A DNA stretch of 64,000 nucleotides from Halomonas ventosae (GCF_004361885.1 NZ_SNWH01000001.1:249969-313968), one strand, 5' to 3'; shown: positions 38,983 through 48,179, numbered from the stretch's first letter. Made by a program: numbers and translations. Notes: a model not told the origin generated them from the sequence alone.

Positions 38983-39146
38983 CACCCCTCAGCCGTGGTG
39001 CAGCTGCTGACCCGCCTTGGCGGCACGACGATAAGCCGTGGCTTGATGGTGTCAGCGCAGTGCGCCAGCGTGGCCGGACGGCATGGCACCTGCCTTCGTG
39101 CTGAGGCATCATGACCCATGACATGACCCTTTCATTAGGAGAGACG

Positions 39147-39806
39147 ATGATCACCCGAGACGAGCTTACCGGTTTGATCCTGGCCGGCGGCCAGGGACGC
39201 CGGATGGGCGGGCGTGACAAGGGGCTCGAACCCTTCCTCGGCCGACCGCTGGTGGCCCACGTCCGCGATCGCCTGGCAGGTCGGGTGGTCGAGGTACTCA
39301 TTAACGCCAATCGCAACGCCGAGGCCTATGCACCCTTTTCCGATCGCGTGATCGTGGATGCCGAGGGTGGCTTCCAGGGCCCGCTGATGGGGATCTACAG
39401 CGGCCTGCGCGCAGCGACGACGCCCTGGCTGCTGGTGGTGCCTTGCGACAGCCCGGCGCTGCCCCGAGATCTAGTCGATCGCATGGTGGCGCGTCTGGCG
39501 GCCAGCGATGGTCAGCACCAGGGCGAGGGCGATATCGCCGTGGCCTTCGACGGCGAGCGACTGCACCCGGTGGTGGCGCTGATCCGTACCGCCCTAGTGG
39601 ATGATCTCGCGATGGCGCTGGCTGCCGGTGAACGCAAGATCGATCGCTGGTATGCCCGTCACGCTTGGTGCCGGGTGGACGTCAGCGATTGCCCGGACGC
39701 CTTCGCCAACCTCAATAGCGATGACGAGAAGCAGCGGCTGGAGCGCGTGCTGAGCGAGGCACCTTCAGCAGCGAAGCAGAGGAGCCCGCAGGTTGCAAGT
39801 GACTGA
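39147..39806 (+). CDS. mobA: Molybdenum cofactor guanylyltransferase MobA
   Basis: A 219-residue enzyme adding GMP to Mo-molybdopterin to form the bis-MGD cofactor. LTGLILAGGQGRRMGGRDKG (GTP-binding loop), VDAEGGFQGPLMGIYSGLRA and LLVVPCDSPALPRDLVDRM are diagnostic. The start at 39147 has TAGGAGAG. It is the first gene of the operon mobA-mobB-moeA-moaCD-moaE-moaA and overlaps mobB by 14 bp. Confidence 0.94.
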   Translation: MITRDELTGLILAGGQGRRMGGRDKGLEPFLGRPLVAHVRDRLAGRVVEVLINANRNAEAYAPFSDRVIVDAEGGFQGPLMGIYSGLRAATTPWLLVVPCDSPALPRDLVDRMVARLAASDGQHQGEGDIAVAFDGERLHPVVALIRTALVDDLAMALAAGERKIDRWYARHAWCRVDVSDCPDAFANLNSDDEKQRLERVLSEAPSAAKQRSPQVASD

Positions 39807-40407
39807 ATCCCTCCCTCCTAGCGTGCCGCGGCACCTGTCGTTCGACGATGACCTGCCGCTGCTGGGCATCGCCGCCTGGAGCGGTACCGGCAAGACCACC
39901 CTGCTGGAGCGGCTCTTGCCGCGCCTTGGCGAGCGCGGCCTGCGGATGGCGGTGATCAAGCATGCCCACCACGGCTTCGACGTCGATCAGCCCGGCAAGG
40001 ATAGTTATCGTCTGCGCCAGGCCGGTGCCTCGCCGATGCTGGTGGCGTCCCGCGCCCGGGTGGCGCTGATGATGGAGACTCCCGGGCGCGAAGAGGCCGA
40101 CCTGGCCGAGCTCGTCGGTATGGTGCGCCCCCAGCATCCCGACCTGGTGCTGGTAGAAGGGTTCAAGGCCTGGCCGCTGCCTAAGCTTGAACTCTACCGT
40201 CCCGAGGTCGGCAAGACACTACGCGTCGCCCAGGACCCCTGGGTGCGCGCCGTGGCCAGCGACGCGCCCCTCGCACTACCTGAAGGTGTGGCGGCGCTGG
40301 ATATCAATGACCTCGTGGCGCTCACCGACTGGATCGCCGCCTGGCCGGCACGCTGGCCGAGCAGCCAGCTGCCCCGCGAGAGCAAGCGGGGGGAGCCCGC
40401 GCCATGA
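39793..40407 (+). CDS. mobB: Molybdopterin-guanine dinucleotide biosynthesis protein MobB
   Basis: A 204-residue P-loop GTPase partner of MobA. Walker A is GIAAWSGTGKTTLLERLLP (about residues 25-43), followed by MAVIKHAHHGFDVDQPGKDS and DLVLVEGFKAWPLPKLELYR. The start is probably TTG at 39793 with GAGGAG 8 bp upstream; a GTG two codons on is also possible. Its C terminus overlaps moeA by 4 bp (ATGA). Confidence 0.92.
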   Translation: MQVTESLPPSVPRHLSFDDDLPLLGIAAWSGTGKTTLLERLLPRLGERGLRMAVIKHAHHGFDVDQPGKDSYRLRQAGASPMLVASRARVALMMETPGREEADLAELVGMVRPQHPDLVLVEGFKAWPLPKLELYRPEVGKTLRVAQDPWVRAVASDAPLALPEGVAALDINDLVALTDWIAAWPARWPSSQLPRESKRGEPAP

Positions 40408-41657
40408 CGCTTTCCTGCTTCGATCTCGGCGAGCGCATGCTCCCGGTGGCAGAGGCCCGCGCCCGCCTGGTCAGCCTGGTCGAGACGCCGCTGCCCGCCG
40501 AGCGGGCAGCGTTGGGTGAACTTCACGGCCGGGTACTGGCCGAGGATATCGTCTCGCCCATTGACGTGCCGCAGAACACCAATGCCGCCATGGACGGCAT
40601 CGCCCTGGCCTGGCCGGCAGACGACGAGCGGCCCGACGCGTGGCGAATCTCCGGGGAGGTATTGGCTGGCAGTCGCCGGGATGAGGCGCTGGCTAAGCAC
40701 GAATGCGTTCGCATTACCACCGGGGCACCGCTGCCGCAGGGCGCCGACACCGTGATCATGCTCGAGCAGCTCGAAGCGCGCGGCGAGACGGTGGTGGTGC
40801 ATCAGCCCGATGGCGTCCGACGCGGCCAGCACGTCCGTCAGGCCGGCGAGGACATTCCCCGGGGCCGCACGGCGCTGCGCGCCGGGACCCGGCTGGGGGC
40901 GGCTGAACTGGGGCTGCTGGCCTCGCTGGGCATCGCCGTGGCGAAGGTGTATCGTCGTCCACGGGTGGCCATTTTCTCCACCGGCGACGAGGTCACCGCG
41001 CCGGGCGAGCCGCTGCCCTCGGCCGGCATCTTCGATGCCAACCGCTATACGCTGGCCGGCCTGCTGGCCGAGCAGGGCGCCGAGTTGCTCGATCTGGGCA
41101 TCCTCCCCGACGACCGCCAGGCGATGATCGCCGCCTTGACTGATGCCGCCGGGCGGGCCGACCTGGTGGTCACCAGCGGCGGCGTGTCGGTGGGCCATGC
41201 CGACTTTACCCGCGCCGCACTGGAGGCGGTCGGTCGCCTAGCCTTCTGGCGCATCGCCATCCGTCCCGGGCGCCCGCTGGCCTGTGGCCTGCTCGGCGAG
41301 CGCGATGTGCCCTTCCTGGGGCTGCCCGGCAATCCGGTGGCGGTGATGGTGACCTTTCTGCAATTCGTGGTGCCGCTGCTGTTCAAGTTACAGGGCAGGC
41401 CGATGCACGTACCCACACGGCTGATCGCCGTCGCCGACGAGTCCCTGACAAGCCGGCTGGGGCGTACCGACTTCCTGCGCGGGCGCTACCACATCGACGC
41501 CGATGGCCGCCTGCATGTGGTCAGCACCGGTGCGCAGGGCTCGGGGATACTCTCCTCGATGGTGGCGGCCAACTGCCTAATCGAGCTCACCGATGACCTT
41601 GCGGGGGCGGCCCCGGGCGAGACGGTGAGCATCCAACCCCTTTATCGACTGCCATGA
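40404..41657 (+). CDS. moeA: Molybdopterin molybdenumtransferase MoeA
   Basis: A 417-residue enzyme that inserts molybdate into adenylylated molybdopterin. It has IDVPQNTNAAMDGIALAW, VRITTGAPLPQGADTVIMLE, FSTGDEVTAPGEPLPSAGIF, DLVVTSGGVSVGHADFTRAA and FLGLPGNPVAVMVTFLQFVV, covering all four domains in order. GGGGGAG lies before the ATG. The length is typical of bacterial MoeA. Confidence 0.95.
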   Translation: MTLSCFDLGERMLPVAEARARLVSLVETPLPAERAALGELHGRVLAEDIVSPIDVPQNTNAAMDGIALAWPADDERPDAWRISGEVLAGSRRDEALAKHECVRITTGAPLPQGADTVIMLEQLEARGETVVVHQPDGVRRGQHVRQAGEDIPRGRTALRAGTRLGAAELGLLASLGIAVAKVYRRPRVAIFSTGDEVTAPGEPLPSAGIFDANRYTLAGLLAEQGAELLDLGILPDDRQAMIAALTDAAGRADLVVTSGGVSVGHADFTRAALEAVGRLAFWRIAIRPGRPLACGLLGERDVPFLGLPGNPVAVMVTFLQFVVPLLFKLQGRPMHVPTRLIAVADESLTSRLGRTDFLRGRYHIDADGRLHVVSTGAQGSGILSSMVAANCLIELTDDLAGAAPGETVSIQPLYRLP

Positions 41658-41669
41658 GACGCTGACCCC

Positions 41670-42530
41670 ATGCCTCTGACCCATCCGTCCCTGACCCATC
41701 TCAATGCCCGCGGCGAGGCTCACATGGTCGATGTCGCCGACAAGCCGGAGAGTCGCCGCGAGGCCAGCGCCTCCGGCCTTATCCGCATGCAGCCGGCCAC
41801 CCTGGCGCTGCTCGCCGAGGGTGGCCTGCCTAAGGGCGATGTGCTGGCCACGGCGCGCATTGCCGGCATCCAGGCCGCCAAGCGCACCCACGAGCTGATC
41901 CCGCTGTGCCATGCGTTGGCGCTGTCCAAGGTGGCCATCGACTTCACGCTCGACGAGCGCGAGTCCTGCGTCCACGTCACCGCCACCTGCCGCCTCACTG
42001 GCCGCACCGGGGTGGAGATGGAAGCCCTGACCGCGGTATCCGTGGCCTGCCTGACCCTCTATGACATGTGCAAGGCGGTGGACAAGCGCATGGAGATCGA
42101 CGCCATCCACCTCGACACCAAGACCGGCGGCAAGTCCGGTGACTATCGACGCGGTGAGCCCCGCGGAGCGCAAGCGATGGTGCCTCCCGTCATCGAGTCG
42201 GTCGCCTCGCCGATCGTCACCGGGGACGGGGGGCCGGGCGAGGTCTCGGTGGGGCAGCGGGGTGACGTCGCCACACCCTCCATCCACGTCAAGTGCCTGG
42301 CCGAGCTGCGCGAGCGCCTCGGGGTCGGGGAGGTTTCGGTTCCCGTCGAACGCCTGCCGAGCTCCGACGTGGCCGGCCTCAAGACGGCCCTTAAGGCCCT
42401 CGATCCGCGCTTCGCCGGCCTTGACGAGGGGCGGGTGCTGTGTGCTGTCAACCAGGTGATGGCCGGCGAGGCCACGCCGCTGACCGACAACGACGAGGTC
42501 GCCTTCTTTCCTCCGGTGACCGGAGGCTGA
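41670..42530 (+). CDS. moaC: MoaC-MoaD fusion: cyclic pyranopterin synthase plus molybdopterin synthase small subunit
   Basis: One uninterrupted 286-residue frame. Residues 1 to about 159 are a full MoaC ([71 protein letters not shown]), which makes cyclic pyranopterin monophosphate. After a linker of about 45 residues, residues 204-286 are a full MoaD ([43 protein letters not shown]), the sulfur carrier. The C-terminal Gly-Gly stays free, so thiocarboxylation is possible. An internal ATG at 42177 with GGAG upstream could also yield separate MoaD. The moaE start follows 3 bp after the stop. Confidence 0.88.
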   Translation: MPLTHPSLTHLNARGEAHMVDVADKPESRREASASGLIRMQPATLALLAEGGLPKGDVLATARIAGIQAAKRTHELIPLCHALALSKVAIDFTLDERESCVHVTATCRLTGRTGVEMEALTAVSVACLTLYDMCKAVDKRMEIDAIHLDTKTGGKSGDYRRGEPRGAQAMVPPVIESVASPIVTGDGGPGEVSVGQRGDVATPSIHVKCLAELRERLGVGEVSVPVERLPSSDVAGLKTALKALDPRFAGLDEGRVLCAVNQVMAGEATPLTDNDEVAFFPPVTGG

Positions 42531-42533
42531 ACG

Positions 42534-42989
42534 ATGATCCGTGTGCAGCAAGACGCCTTCGACGCGGGCGTGGAACAGCGCACCCTGCTCGAGGGGCGCC
42601 GCGATATCGGGGCGGTGGTGAGCTTCACCGGCCTGGTGCGCGACTTCAACGAACGCCCCGAGGTCCAGGCCTTGACCCTGGAGCATTACCCGGGCATGAC
42701 CGAGGCGGCCCTTGGCACGATCGTCGAGCAGGCCGAGGCCCGCTGGCCGCTGCAGGGGGTGACCGTGATTCACCGCATTGGACGCCTTACCCCCGCCGAC
42801 CCTATCGTGTTGGTCGTGGTCGCCAGCGCGCATCGACGCGCCGCCTTCGAGGCCTGCGACTTCATCATGGATTACCTCAAGACCCGCGCCCCTTTCTGGA
42901 AGAAGGAGCACACTACCAGCGGGGATTACTGGGTATCGGAGCGCGACGGGGACCATCACGATGCCCGTCGCTGGGAGATGTTTTCATGA
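42534..42989 (+). CDS. moaE: Molybdopterin synthase catalytic subunit MoaE
   Basis: A 151-residue large subunit that inserts sulfur from MoaD thiocarboxylate into c[83 protein letters not shown] and the catalytic-lysine stretch PFWKKEHT are present. The stop overlaps the moaA start (ATGA). Confidence 0.95.
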   Translation: MIRVQQDAFDAGVEQRTLLEGRRDIGAVVSFTGLVRDFNERPEVQALTLEHYPGMTEAALGTIVEQAEARWPLQGVTVIHRIGRLTPADPIVLVVVASAHRRAAFEACDFIMDYLKTRAPFWKKEHTTSGDYWVSERDGDHHDARRWEMFS

Positions 42990-43978
42990 CCGATGAACTG
43001 ATCGACGACTTCGGCCGGCGAGTGCGCTATGTGCGCATCTCGGTCACCGATCGCTGCGATTTCCGCTGTGTCTATTGCATGAGCGAGGAAATGACCTTCC
43101 TGCCGCGTGCCCAGGTGCTGACCCTGGAGGAACTGGCGATGGTCGCCCGCGCCTTCACCGAGATGGGCGTCGAGAAGATCCGCCTGACCGGTGGCGAGCC
43201 CTTGGTACGGCGAGACATCGACCGTCTCGTGGCCGATATCGGCGCACTGCCAGGACTCAGCGATTTCGCTATGACCACCAATGGCGCCAGCCTGCCCAAA
43301 TTCGCCTCTCTCCTGCGCGCGGGGGGGCTTGAGCGTCTCAACATCAGTCTCGACTCCCTGGATGCCGAGCGCTTTCGTCTCCTCACCCGCACCGGCGACC
43401 TGCACAAGGTCATCGAGGGTATTCATGCCGCGCGTGACGCCGGCTTCGAGCGCATAAAGCTCAATGCCGTGATCCTCAAGGGGCGCAACGACGACGAGGT
43501 GCTCGACCTGGTCGGCTTCGCCCGCGACGAGGGCCTCGACATCAGCTTCATCGAGGAGATGCCACTGGGCGATGTTTCGGATCACTCCCGTGCCGAGACC
43601 TTCTGTTCCAGCGACGAGGTGCAGGCGCACATCGAAACTCGCCATACCCTGATCCCAACCACCGAATCGACCCTCGGCCCGTCGCGCTACTTCATGATGC
43701 CCGACAGCGACAGCCGAGTGGGTTTCATATCGCCCCATAGCCACAACTTCTGTGATACCTGCAACCGGGTTCGCGTCACCGTGGAGGGGCGTTTGCTGCT
43801 GTGTCTGGGCAACGAGCACTCCGTCGACCTGCGTGCGGTGCTGCGCCGCCACCCTGGAGATATCGAGGCTCTCAAGCAGGCCATCGTGCGCGCCATGCCG
43901 CTCAAGCCCGAGCGTCATCACTTCACCACCGATGGCGATGTGCAGGTGGTACGCTTCATGAACATGACCGGTGGTTGA
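42986..43978 (+). CDS. moaA: GTP 3',8-cyclase MoaA
   Basis: A 330-residue radical-SAM enzyme, the first step of molybdopterin synthesis. The N-terminal cluster motif is [14 protein letters not shown] (Cys-X3-Cys-X2-Cys). [13 protein letters not shown] and [20 protein letters not shown] follow. The C-terminal second cluster motif is [20 protein letters not shown]. The C-terminal tail ends MNMTGG, with the double glycine needed for MoaA activity. The much longer open frame from 42440 overlaps moaE out of frame and is not the gene. Confidence 0.96.
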   Translation: MTDELIDDFGRRVRYVRISVTDRCDFRCVYCMSEEMTFLPRAQVLTLEELAMVARAFTEMGVEKIRLTGGEPLVRRDIDRLVADIGALPGLSDFAMTTNGASLPKFASLLRAGGLERLNISLDSLDAERFRLLTRTGDLHKVIEGIHAARDAGFERIKLNAVILKGRNDDEVLDLVGFARDEGLDISFIEEMPLGDVSDHSRAETFCSSDEVQAHIETRHTLIPTTESTLGPSRYFMMPDSDSRVGFISPHSHNFCDTCNRVRVTVEGRLLLCLGNEHSVDLRAVLRRHPGDIEALKQAIVRAMPLKPERHHFTTDGDVQVVRFMNMTGG

Positions 43979-44014
43979 ATCGTCCAGCGCCGGACAGATA
44001 ACGGCATCAGGGCA

Positions 44015-44044
44015 CAACGGGCGACATCGCGATGTCGCCCGTTG
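44015..44044 (+). terminator. Perfect 15-bp palindrome after the molybdenum cofactor operon
   Basis: CAACGGGCGACATCG is followed directly by its exact reverse complement, 36 bp past the moaA stop. No T-run follows. Confidence 0.6.
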
Positions 44045-44154
44045 ACTTATCGGTGAGAGAAGTTCCGCCGGTATTCCGTGAATCCTGCCCGGGTGTCGGT
44101 CTCAGTGTGCGGCAATTTTTTCTCTCTTTCTTTCGGTTTTTCCCACGACTTTTC

Positions 44155-44182
44155 TTGCCAATGTAAGGCAAGTGCATATACT
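44155..44182 (+). promoter_or_regulatory. Promoter of the H-NS-like gene
   Basis: TTGCCA (44155-44160) and TATACT (44177-44182) have 16-bp spacing. The -35 belongs to an inverted repeat TTGCC-N7-GGCAA (44155-44171), a possible operator. The stretch just upstream is T-rich (44115-44155), as is common for H-NS autoregulation. Confidence 0.55.
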
Positions 44183-44235
44183 TTTGACGTGTCATTATCC
44201 AACGCAACCATCCAACATTCGGCATGGAGAACACA

Positions 44236-44526
44236 ATGTCCAGCGAATCCCTGGAGCGCATCGCCCGCAACAAGAACGTGGCTCGTGCCGCTGCACGTCA
44301 GCTGAGCATGGAACAGCTGCGCAAACTGGCCGAGGTCATCGGTGAGGTGATCGATCAGAAGAAGAATGAGGAAGTTCAGCGCCAGGAAGAGGAAGCCGAA
44401 AAGGCCAGGAAACTGGCCGAGATCCGTGAGCAGATCAACGAGGCCGGTCTTTCCCTGGATGATCTGGTGACCGAACAGCCTAAGCGCAAGCGTGGCCGCC
44501 CGCCGAAGAGTGCCAGCAAGGGTTGA
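44236..44526 (+). CDS. Small H-NS-like nucleoid protein with AT-hook tail
   Basis: A 96-residue, highly charged protein. Residues 1 to about 65 form two short helices and a long coiled coil (ARQLSMEQLRKLAEVIGEVI, then EEVQRQEEEAEKARKLAEIR). EAGLSLDDLVTEQ follows, in the style of H-NS oligomerisation domains. The C terminus is KRKRGRPPKSASKG, whose RGRPPK core is an AT-hook, instead of the longer H-NS DNA-binding domain. The start at 44236 is chosen because GGAG lies 7 bp before it; ATG 44224 is the alternative. Binding to AT-rich DNA and gene silencing are inferred, not known. It is convergent with RNase J. Confidence 0.65.
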   Translation: MSSESLERIARNKNVARAAARQLSMEQLRKLAEVIGEVIDQKKNEEVQRQEEEAEKARKLAEIREQINEAGLSLDDLVTEQPKRKRGRPPKSASKG

Positions 44527-44612
44527 TGTAGGCTTTGAGGCCCTTTTGGGAGCCGTGCTTGCACCACGTTCTATCTTGATCATCGCGATCTGAGGATCGC
44601 TTGCACATCCTG

Positions 44613-46304
44613 CTACTTCTCCAGCATCTGCGCTTCCACGGCGAGAATCTGCAGGTGTACCTCGGGCACTCGATGCAGGTGATCGGCAAGCCAGCGCAGC
44701 AGTCTGGGCTGCAATGCTAGGCGCAGCTCCGCCAGGGAATCCACCTGAATGTCCTCGAGGCAGTCGTCCAGCCAGTCGGCAAAGGCGGTCTCATCCATGG
44801 TGCTTGCCTGGCTGGCGTCGAGCATCAGCCGGCCGATGCGCGTCCAGCCGCTCTCGGTGGCGGCTACCGAGATGGCCAGATAGAGGCTGCCATGGCGTGA
44901 GCGATTGATGCCTTCATCGCCGCCCAGGCCAGGCAGGGCGGCGACGGCGTCCTGGCTGACAATGTACGGCTGCTGGGGATGGCGCGCCGCCACCGAAAGC
45001 CCTTCGTTATCCAGACGGATCAGATCGCCGTTGACCGGGATCACCGGCGCTCTTATGCCGAGGGTCTCGGCCAGCTCCCGGTGGGCCTGTTGATGGCGCG
45101 GTTCCCCATGTACCGGTAGCAAGTAGCGGGGATCCACCCAACCATAGAAGGTTCGCAGCTCGTCCTGGGCCGGGTGGCCCGAGGCGTGCAGTTCCGGGTG
45201 GTTGTGGTCGTCGAGGATGGCCACGCCGCAGTGGGTCAGTCCGCGCTTCAGGCGGTCGATCAGCCTTTCATTGCCGGGAATGGCCTTGGCCGAGAAGATC
45301 ACCGTATCGCCGGGTTTCAGCTCGAAGTGCTGATGGCGGCCGTGGGAGAGACGTGACAGCGCGGCACGCGGTTCGCCCTGGCTGCCGGTGGCGATCACCA
45401 GTACCTCCTCCGGCGGCAGATAACCTAGATCGCTCACCGGCACCAGCGCCGGCAGGTCGTCCAGATAGCCGAGCCCTCGCGCCACGCCTACCATGCGCTC
45501 CATTGAACGCCCCATCAGGCTGATTCTTCTGCCACAGCGCTCGGCGGCGCGGCTGATGGCCAGCACTCGCGCCAGGTTGCTGGCGAAGCAGCTCACTACC
45601 ACGCGCCCCTCGCAACGGTCCAAGGTGCGAGCCAGTGCCTCGGCAACCTCGCCCTCGCTGCGTGAATGGCCGGGCAATGGCGCGTTGGTGGAATCTCCCA
45701 CCACCAGATCCACGGGAGCAATGGCGCGAAAGGTGGCCGCCGAAATCGCAGGACCGATCAGCGGCTCGGGGTCGAGCTTCCAGTCGCCGGTGTGTAGCAC
45801 CCGGTGCTCGCCGACGGCGATCAGCAGGGCGCAGCTCTCGGGAATCGAGTGGGTCACTGGCAAGTAGCGCAGGGTGAAGGGGCCGGTCTTTAGCGCTTCG
45901 CCGGGCTCGATGATCTGGATGGCATCCGTGGCGAGCCCGCGTTCGATGAACTTGGCCCGCAGCAGGCCGGCGGCCAGCGGGGTGGCATGTATCGGGCAGC
46001 CCCACCTTGGCCATAGCCAGGCAGCGGCGCCGATATGATCCTCGTGGCCATGGGTGATGATCAGCGCGCGAGGACGGATCGACAGGGCGTCTAGAGTGGA
46101 GAGGTCTGGTACCTGCAGGGGGGTGTCCGGAAGATCCTGGCGGATCATCATGCCGCAGTCCACGGCGATCCACTCATCTCCCTGGCCCCTCTCCCCATAC
46201 CCATAGAGGCTCAGGTTCATGCCGATTTCGCCGCAGCCACCTAGCGGCAGGAAATGCAGGGGAGGGCGACGGCGAGGGCGGATATGGGCGCGTGGCTGTG
46301 GCAT
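44613..46304 (-). CDS. rnj: Ribonuclease J family metallo-beta-lactamase RNase
   Basis: About 563 residues of the beta-CASP metallo-beta-lactamase class. HFLPLGGCGEIGMNLSLYGY, the metal-binding ITHGHEDHIGAAAWL, YLPVTHSIPESCAL, LHTGDWKLDPEPL, VVSCFASNLARVL, VIATGSQGEPRAALSRL and the beta-CASP His in DDHNHPELHASGHPAQDELR (cited in part) are in the RNase J order. These enzymes combine 5' exo- and endoribonuclease activity. They are standard in Firmicutes and alphaproteobacteria but uncommon in gammaproteobacteria. The start is uncertain: ATG 46304 or GTG 46340, neither with a good ribosome-binding site. Confidence 0.85.
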   Translation of the reverse strand: MPQPRAHIRPRRRPPLHFLPLGGCGEIGMNLSLYGYGERGQGDEWIAVDCGMMIRQDLPDTPLQVPDLSTLDALSIRPRALIITHGHEDHIGAAAWLWPRWGCPIHATPLAAGLLRAKFIERGLATDAIQIIEPGEALKTGPFTLRYLPVTHSIPESCALLIAVGEHRVLHTGDWKLDPEPLIGPAISAATFRAIAPVDLVVGDSTNAPLPGHSRSEGEVAEALARTLDRCEGRVVVSCFASNLARVLAISRAAERCGRRISLMGRSMERMVGVARGLGYLDDLPALVPVSDLGYLPPEEVLVIATGSQGEPRAALSRLSHGRHQHFELKPGDTVIFSAKAIPGNERLIDRLKRGLTHCGVAILDDHNHPELHASGHPAQDELRTFYGWVDPRYLLPVHGEPRHQQAHRELAETLGIRAPVIPVNGDLIRLDNEGLSVAARHPQQPYIVSQDAVAALPGLGGDEGINRSRHGSLYLAISVAATESGWTRIGRLMLDASQASTMDETAFADWLDDCLEDIQVDSLAELRLALQPRLLRWLADHLHRVPEVHLQILAVEAQMLEK

Positions 46305-46511
46305 CGGCGAGTGCGCGGGCCTGGTAAAATGTATCACCACTATACGGGAAGCCCACCGGGGCTCACAACGCGGCCTCGGGCCGTCGGCTCAGCCCCGGGG
46401 TGTCCGGTGCTACTCGGCTCATCCTCGATACGCCGTGCGCAGTATCGCCCTGCGCTGGTCCAACGGCTCACCCCATGCCCTTATATATCAATGCCTTATG
46501 ATGGATTTTCT

Positions 46512-47207
46512 TCACGGTTCACGAGTGAGCAGCAGCTCGACCCGACGGTTGGCTGCACGTCCTTCGCTGGTGTCATTGCTGCGGATGGGCTGGGTATCGG
46601 CATAGCCGATGGCACGCAGACGCTCCTCAGGAAGACCGGCAGCCACAAGGTAGCGAAGCACCGCGATGGCACGCCCGGTAGAGAGTTCCCAGTTGGAGGG
46701 AAAGCGTGGGGTGGCGATAGGCAGGTTATCGGTGTGTCCCTCTACCGATATTCGCCCATCGAACGCCACGAGGGTCTCCATCAGGCCTTGGAGGACCTTT
46801 CGCCCCTCTTCGGTCAACTCGGCCTGACCACTGGCAAACAACAAGTTGTTGTCGATGCGTAGGGTGATCCCTCTGTCGCCCTCGACAACGCTGACACCCT
46901 CGATCTCCAGTCCCTTGAAACGCGGCTGCAGCCCCTCGTGACGAGGCTTCAGGCCAGGGCTCAGGGGGTCAATGCCGTTCGCGGCAGCGAGGGAGGTTGA
47001 TCGGGCCTGGGGAGATACCGGCGGCGTTGCCTGCCCCGACAGCTGGTTGCCACTGGTGGCCTGGCCATTGCCGGCCAGCGACAGGAGAAGTACGAAGAGG
47101 GTGATCAGCAGGGTCAATACATCGAGGTAACTCATCAGCCAACTTTCGCTGTCTGCGTCACCCTGGTCCGGTGGGCTGAGTACCTGGCGGATGTCCTGAT
47201 CCTCCAT
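46512..47207 (-). CDS. motB: Flagellar motor stator protein MotB
   Basis: A 231-residue stator subunit. A single helix SYLDVLTLLITLFVLLLSLA (about residues 26-45) carries the ion-binding Asp at its start. A periplasmic plug/linker and an OmpA-like peptidoglycan-binding domain follow (ISVEGHTDNLPIATPRFPSN; SNDTSEGRAANRRVELLLT). The start at 47207 lies 1 bp after the motA stop. Which ion it uses cannot be decided; the motA partner looks closer to the PomA/MotC branch. Confidence 0.93.
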   Translation of the reverse strand: MEDQDIRQVLSPPDQGDADSESWLMSYLDVLTLLITLFVLLLSLAGNGQATSGNQLSGQATPPVSPQARSTSLAAANGIDPLSPGLKPRHEGLQPRFKGLEIEGVSVVEGDRGITLRIDNNLLFASGQAELTEEGRKVLQGLMETLVAFDGRISVEGHTDNLPIATPRFPSNWELSTGRAIAVLRYLVAAGLPEERLRAIGYADTQPIRSNDTSEGRAANRRVELLLTREP

Positions 47208-47208
47208 G

Positions 47209-48021
47209 CTAGCTTGTCTCACTCTTGGCACGACGAGCAGCAGGGGGTTGCGGGTCACGTATCTCATCGTGGTAATTGGCGACGAAGGAGTTCAGGGTCT
47301 CTTCGATGAACGATGGCAGGCGGCGCTTGGTGATCAGGGAGATACCCTCGAGTACCATGTTCATCGCGATCAATCGCTCCTCGGTGCGACGCTCGAGCTT
47401 CACGGCAATCGGCTTGAAGACAAGATTGGCCAGCAGGATGCCGTAGAAGGTGGTGAGCAGGGCAACGGCCATGCGGGGTCCGATCACGTGCAAGTCACCG
47501 GCCTCCATGACCTCCAGCATGTTAACCAAGCCCACCAGGGTGCCGATCATCCCGAAGGCTGGTGCATAGGTGGCCATGGTACGGAATATCTGGGCTTCCG
47601 CGTGTTCGCGTGCCTTGAGCCGCGAGATTCGCCAACGCAGCAGGTCGAAGATCTCATCTTCCTTGGTATTGGCGATCACCAGTTGGATGCCGGTGCGTAG
47701 AAAGGGGTTGCGCGTCTGTTCCAGGGACGCTTCCACCGCACGAACATCACCCTTCAGCCAAAGCCGGGACATGTCGACCAGCTCCGTGATGTCATCGCGG
47801 ATATAGGTGTTCTCGCGTCGGAAGACGATAGCGACCAGGCGCACTACCCTCAGCACCTCCTTGAGGGGGTAGCTGATGAAGGTCGCAGCCAGTGTGCCGG
47901 CAACGACGATACCGAGTCCCGGGAGATTGATGAAGCTCTGCGGGGATTCGGCGGTAAAGAGCAGGACACTGGCGAGCAGCACGCAGCTGGCCAGTATCCC
48001 GATCAGTGTCGAGGGATTCAT
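47209..48021 (-). CDS. motA: Flagellar motor stator protein MotA
   Basis: A 270-residue protein with four membrane helices. LPGLGIVVAGTLAATFISYP (helix 2), the cytoplasmic loop with AREHAEAQIFRTMATYAPAF, and GMIGTLVGLVNMLEVM with IGPRMAVALLTTFYGILLAN (helices 3-4) follow the PomA/MotC-type pattern, which often uses sodium, plausible for a halophile. CAGGAG precedes the ATG. The sigma-28 promoter at 48061-48088 drives motAB. Confidence 0.92.
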   Translation of the reverse strand: MNPSTLIGILASCVLLASVLLFTAESPQSFINLPGLGIVVAGTLAATFISYPLKEVLRVVRLVAIVFRRENTYIRDDITELVDMSRLWLKGDVRAVEASLEQTRNPFLRTGIQLVIANTKEDEIFDLLRWRISRLKAREHAEAQIFRTMATYAPAFGMIGTLVGLVNMLEVMEAGDLHVIGPRMAVALLTTFYGILLANLVFKPIAVKLERRTEERLIAMNMVLEGISLITKRRLPSFIEETLNSFVANYHDEIRDPQPPAARRAKSETS

Positions 48022-48060
48022 TCAGGACTCCTGGCCGTCGATCACATGGACATACAGTAG

Positions 48061-48088
48061 TTATCGGACATCGTGCCGAATACTTTAA
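48061..48088 (-). promoter_or_regulatory. Sigma-28 (FliA) promoter of motAB
   Basis: On the minus strand TAAAGT is followed by a 15-bp spacer and CCGATAA, close to the flagellar class III consensus (TAAAGTTT-N11-GCCGATAA). It lies about 40 bp before the motA start, and fliA is the next gene upstream. Confidence 0.8.
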
Positions 48089-48179
48089 TCAGGTGTTTTT
48101 ACGCAGCAGCACCACCATGACCCTGAGTGAGGCCTGGATGCAACGCAAGCGAGCTGCTCGTCCAGGCCAGGAAGGAGGT

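Noticed and set aside
42440..42985. A 182-codon N-terminal extension of the MoaA frame
   Set aside because: It overlaps moaE and the moaCD end out of frame and lacks conserved sequence; MoaA homologues begin near [11 protein letters not shown] at 42986.
46305..46511. Additional gene between RNase J and motB
   Set aside because: Open frames here (such as 46219-46605) are low-complexity and antisense to the ends of the neighbouring genes.
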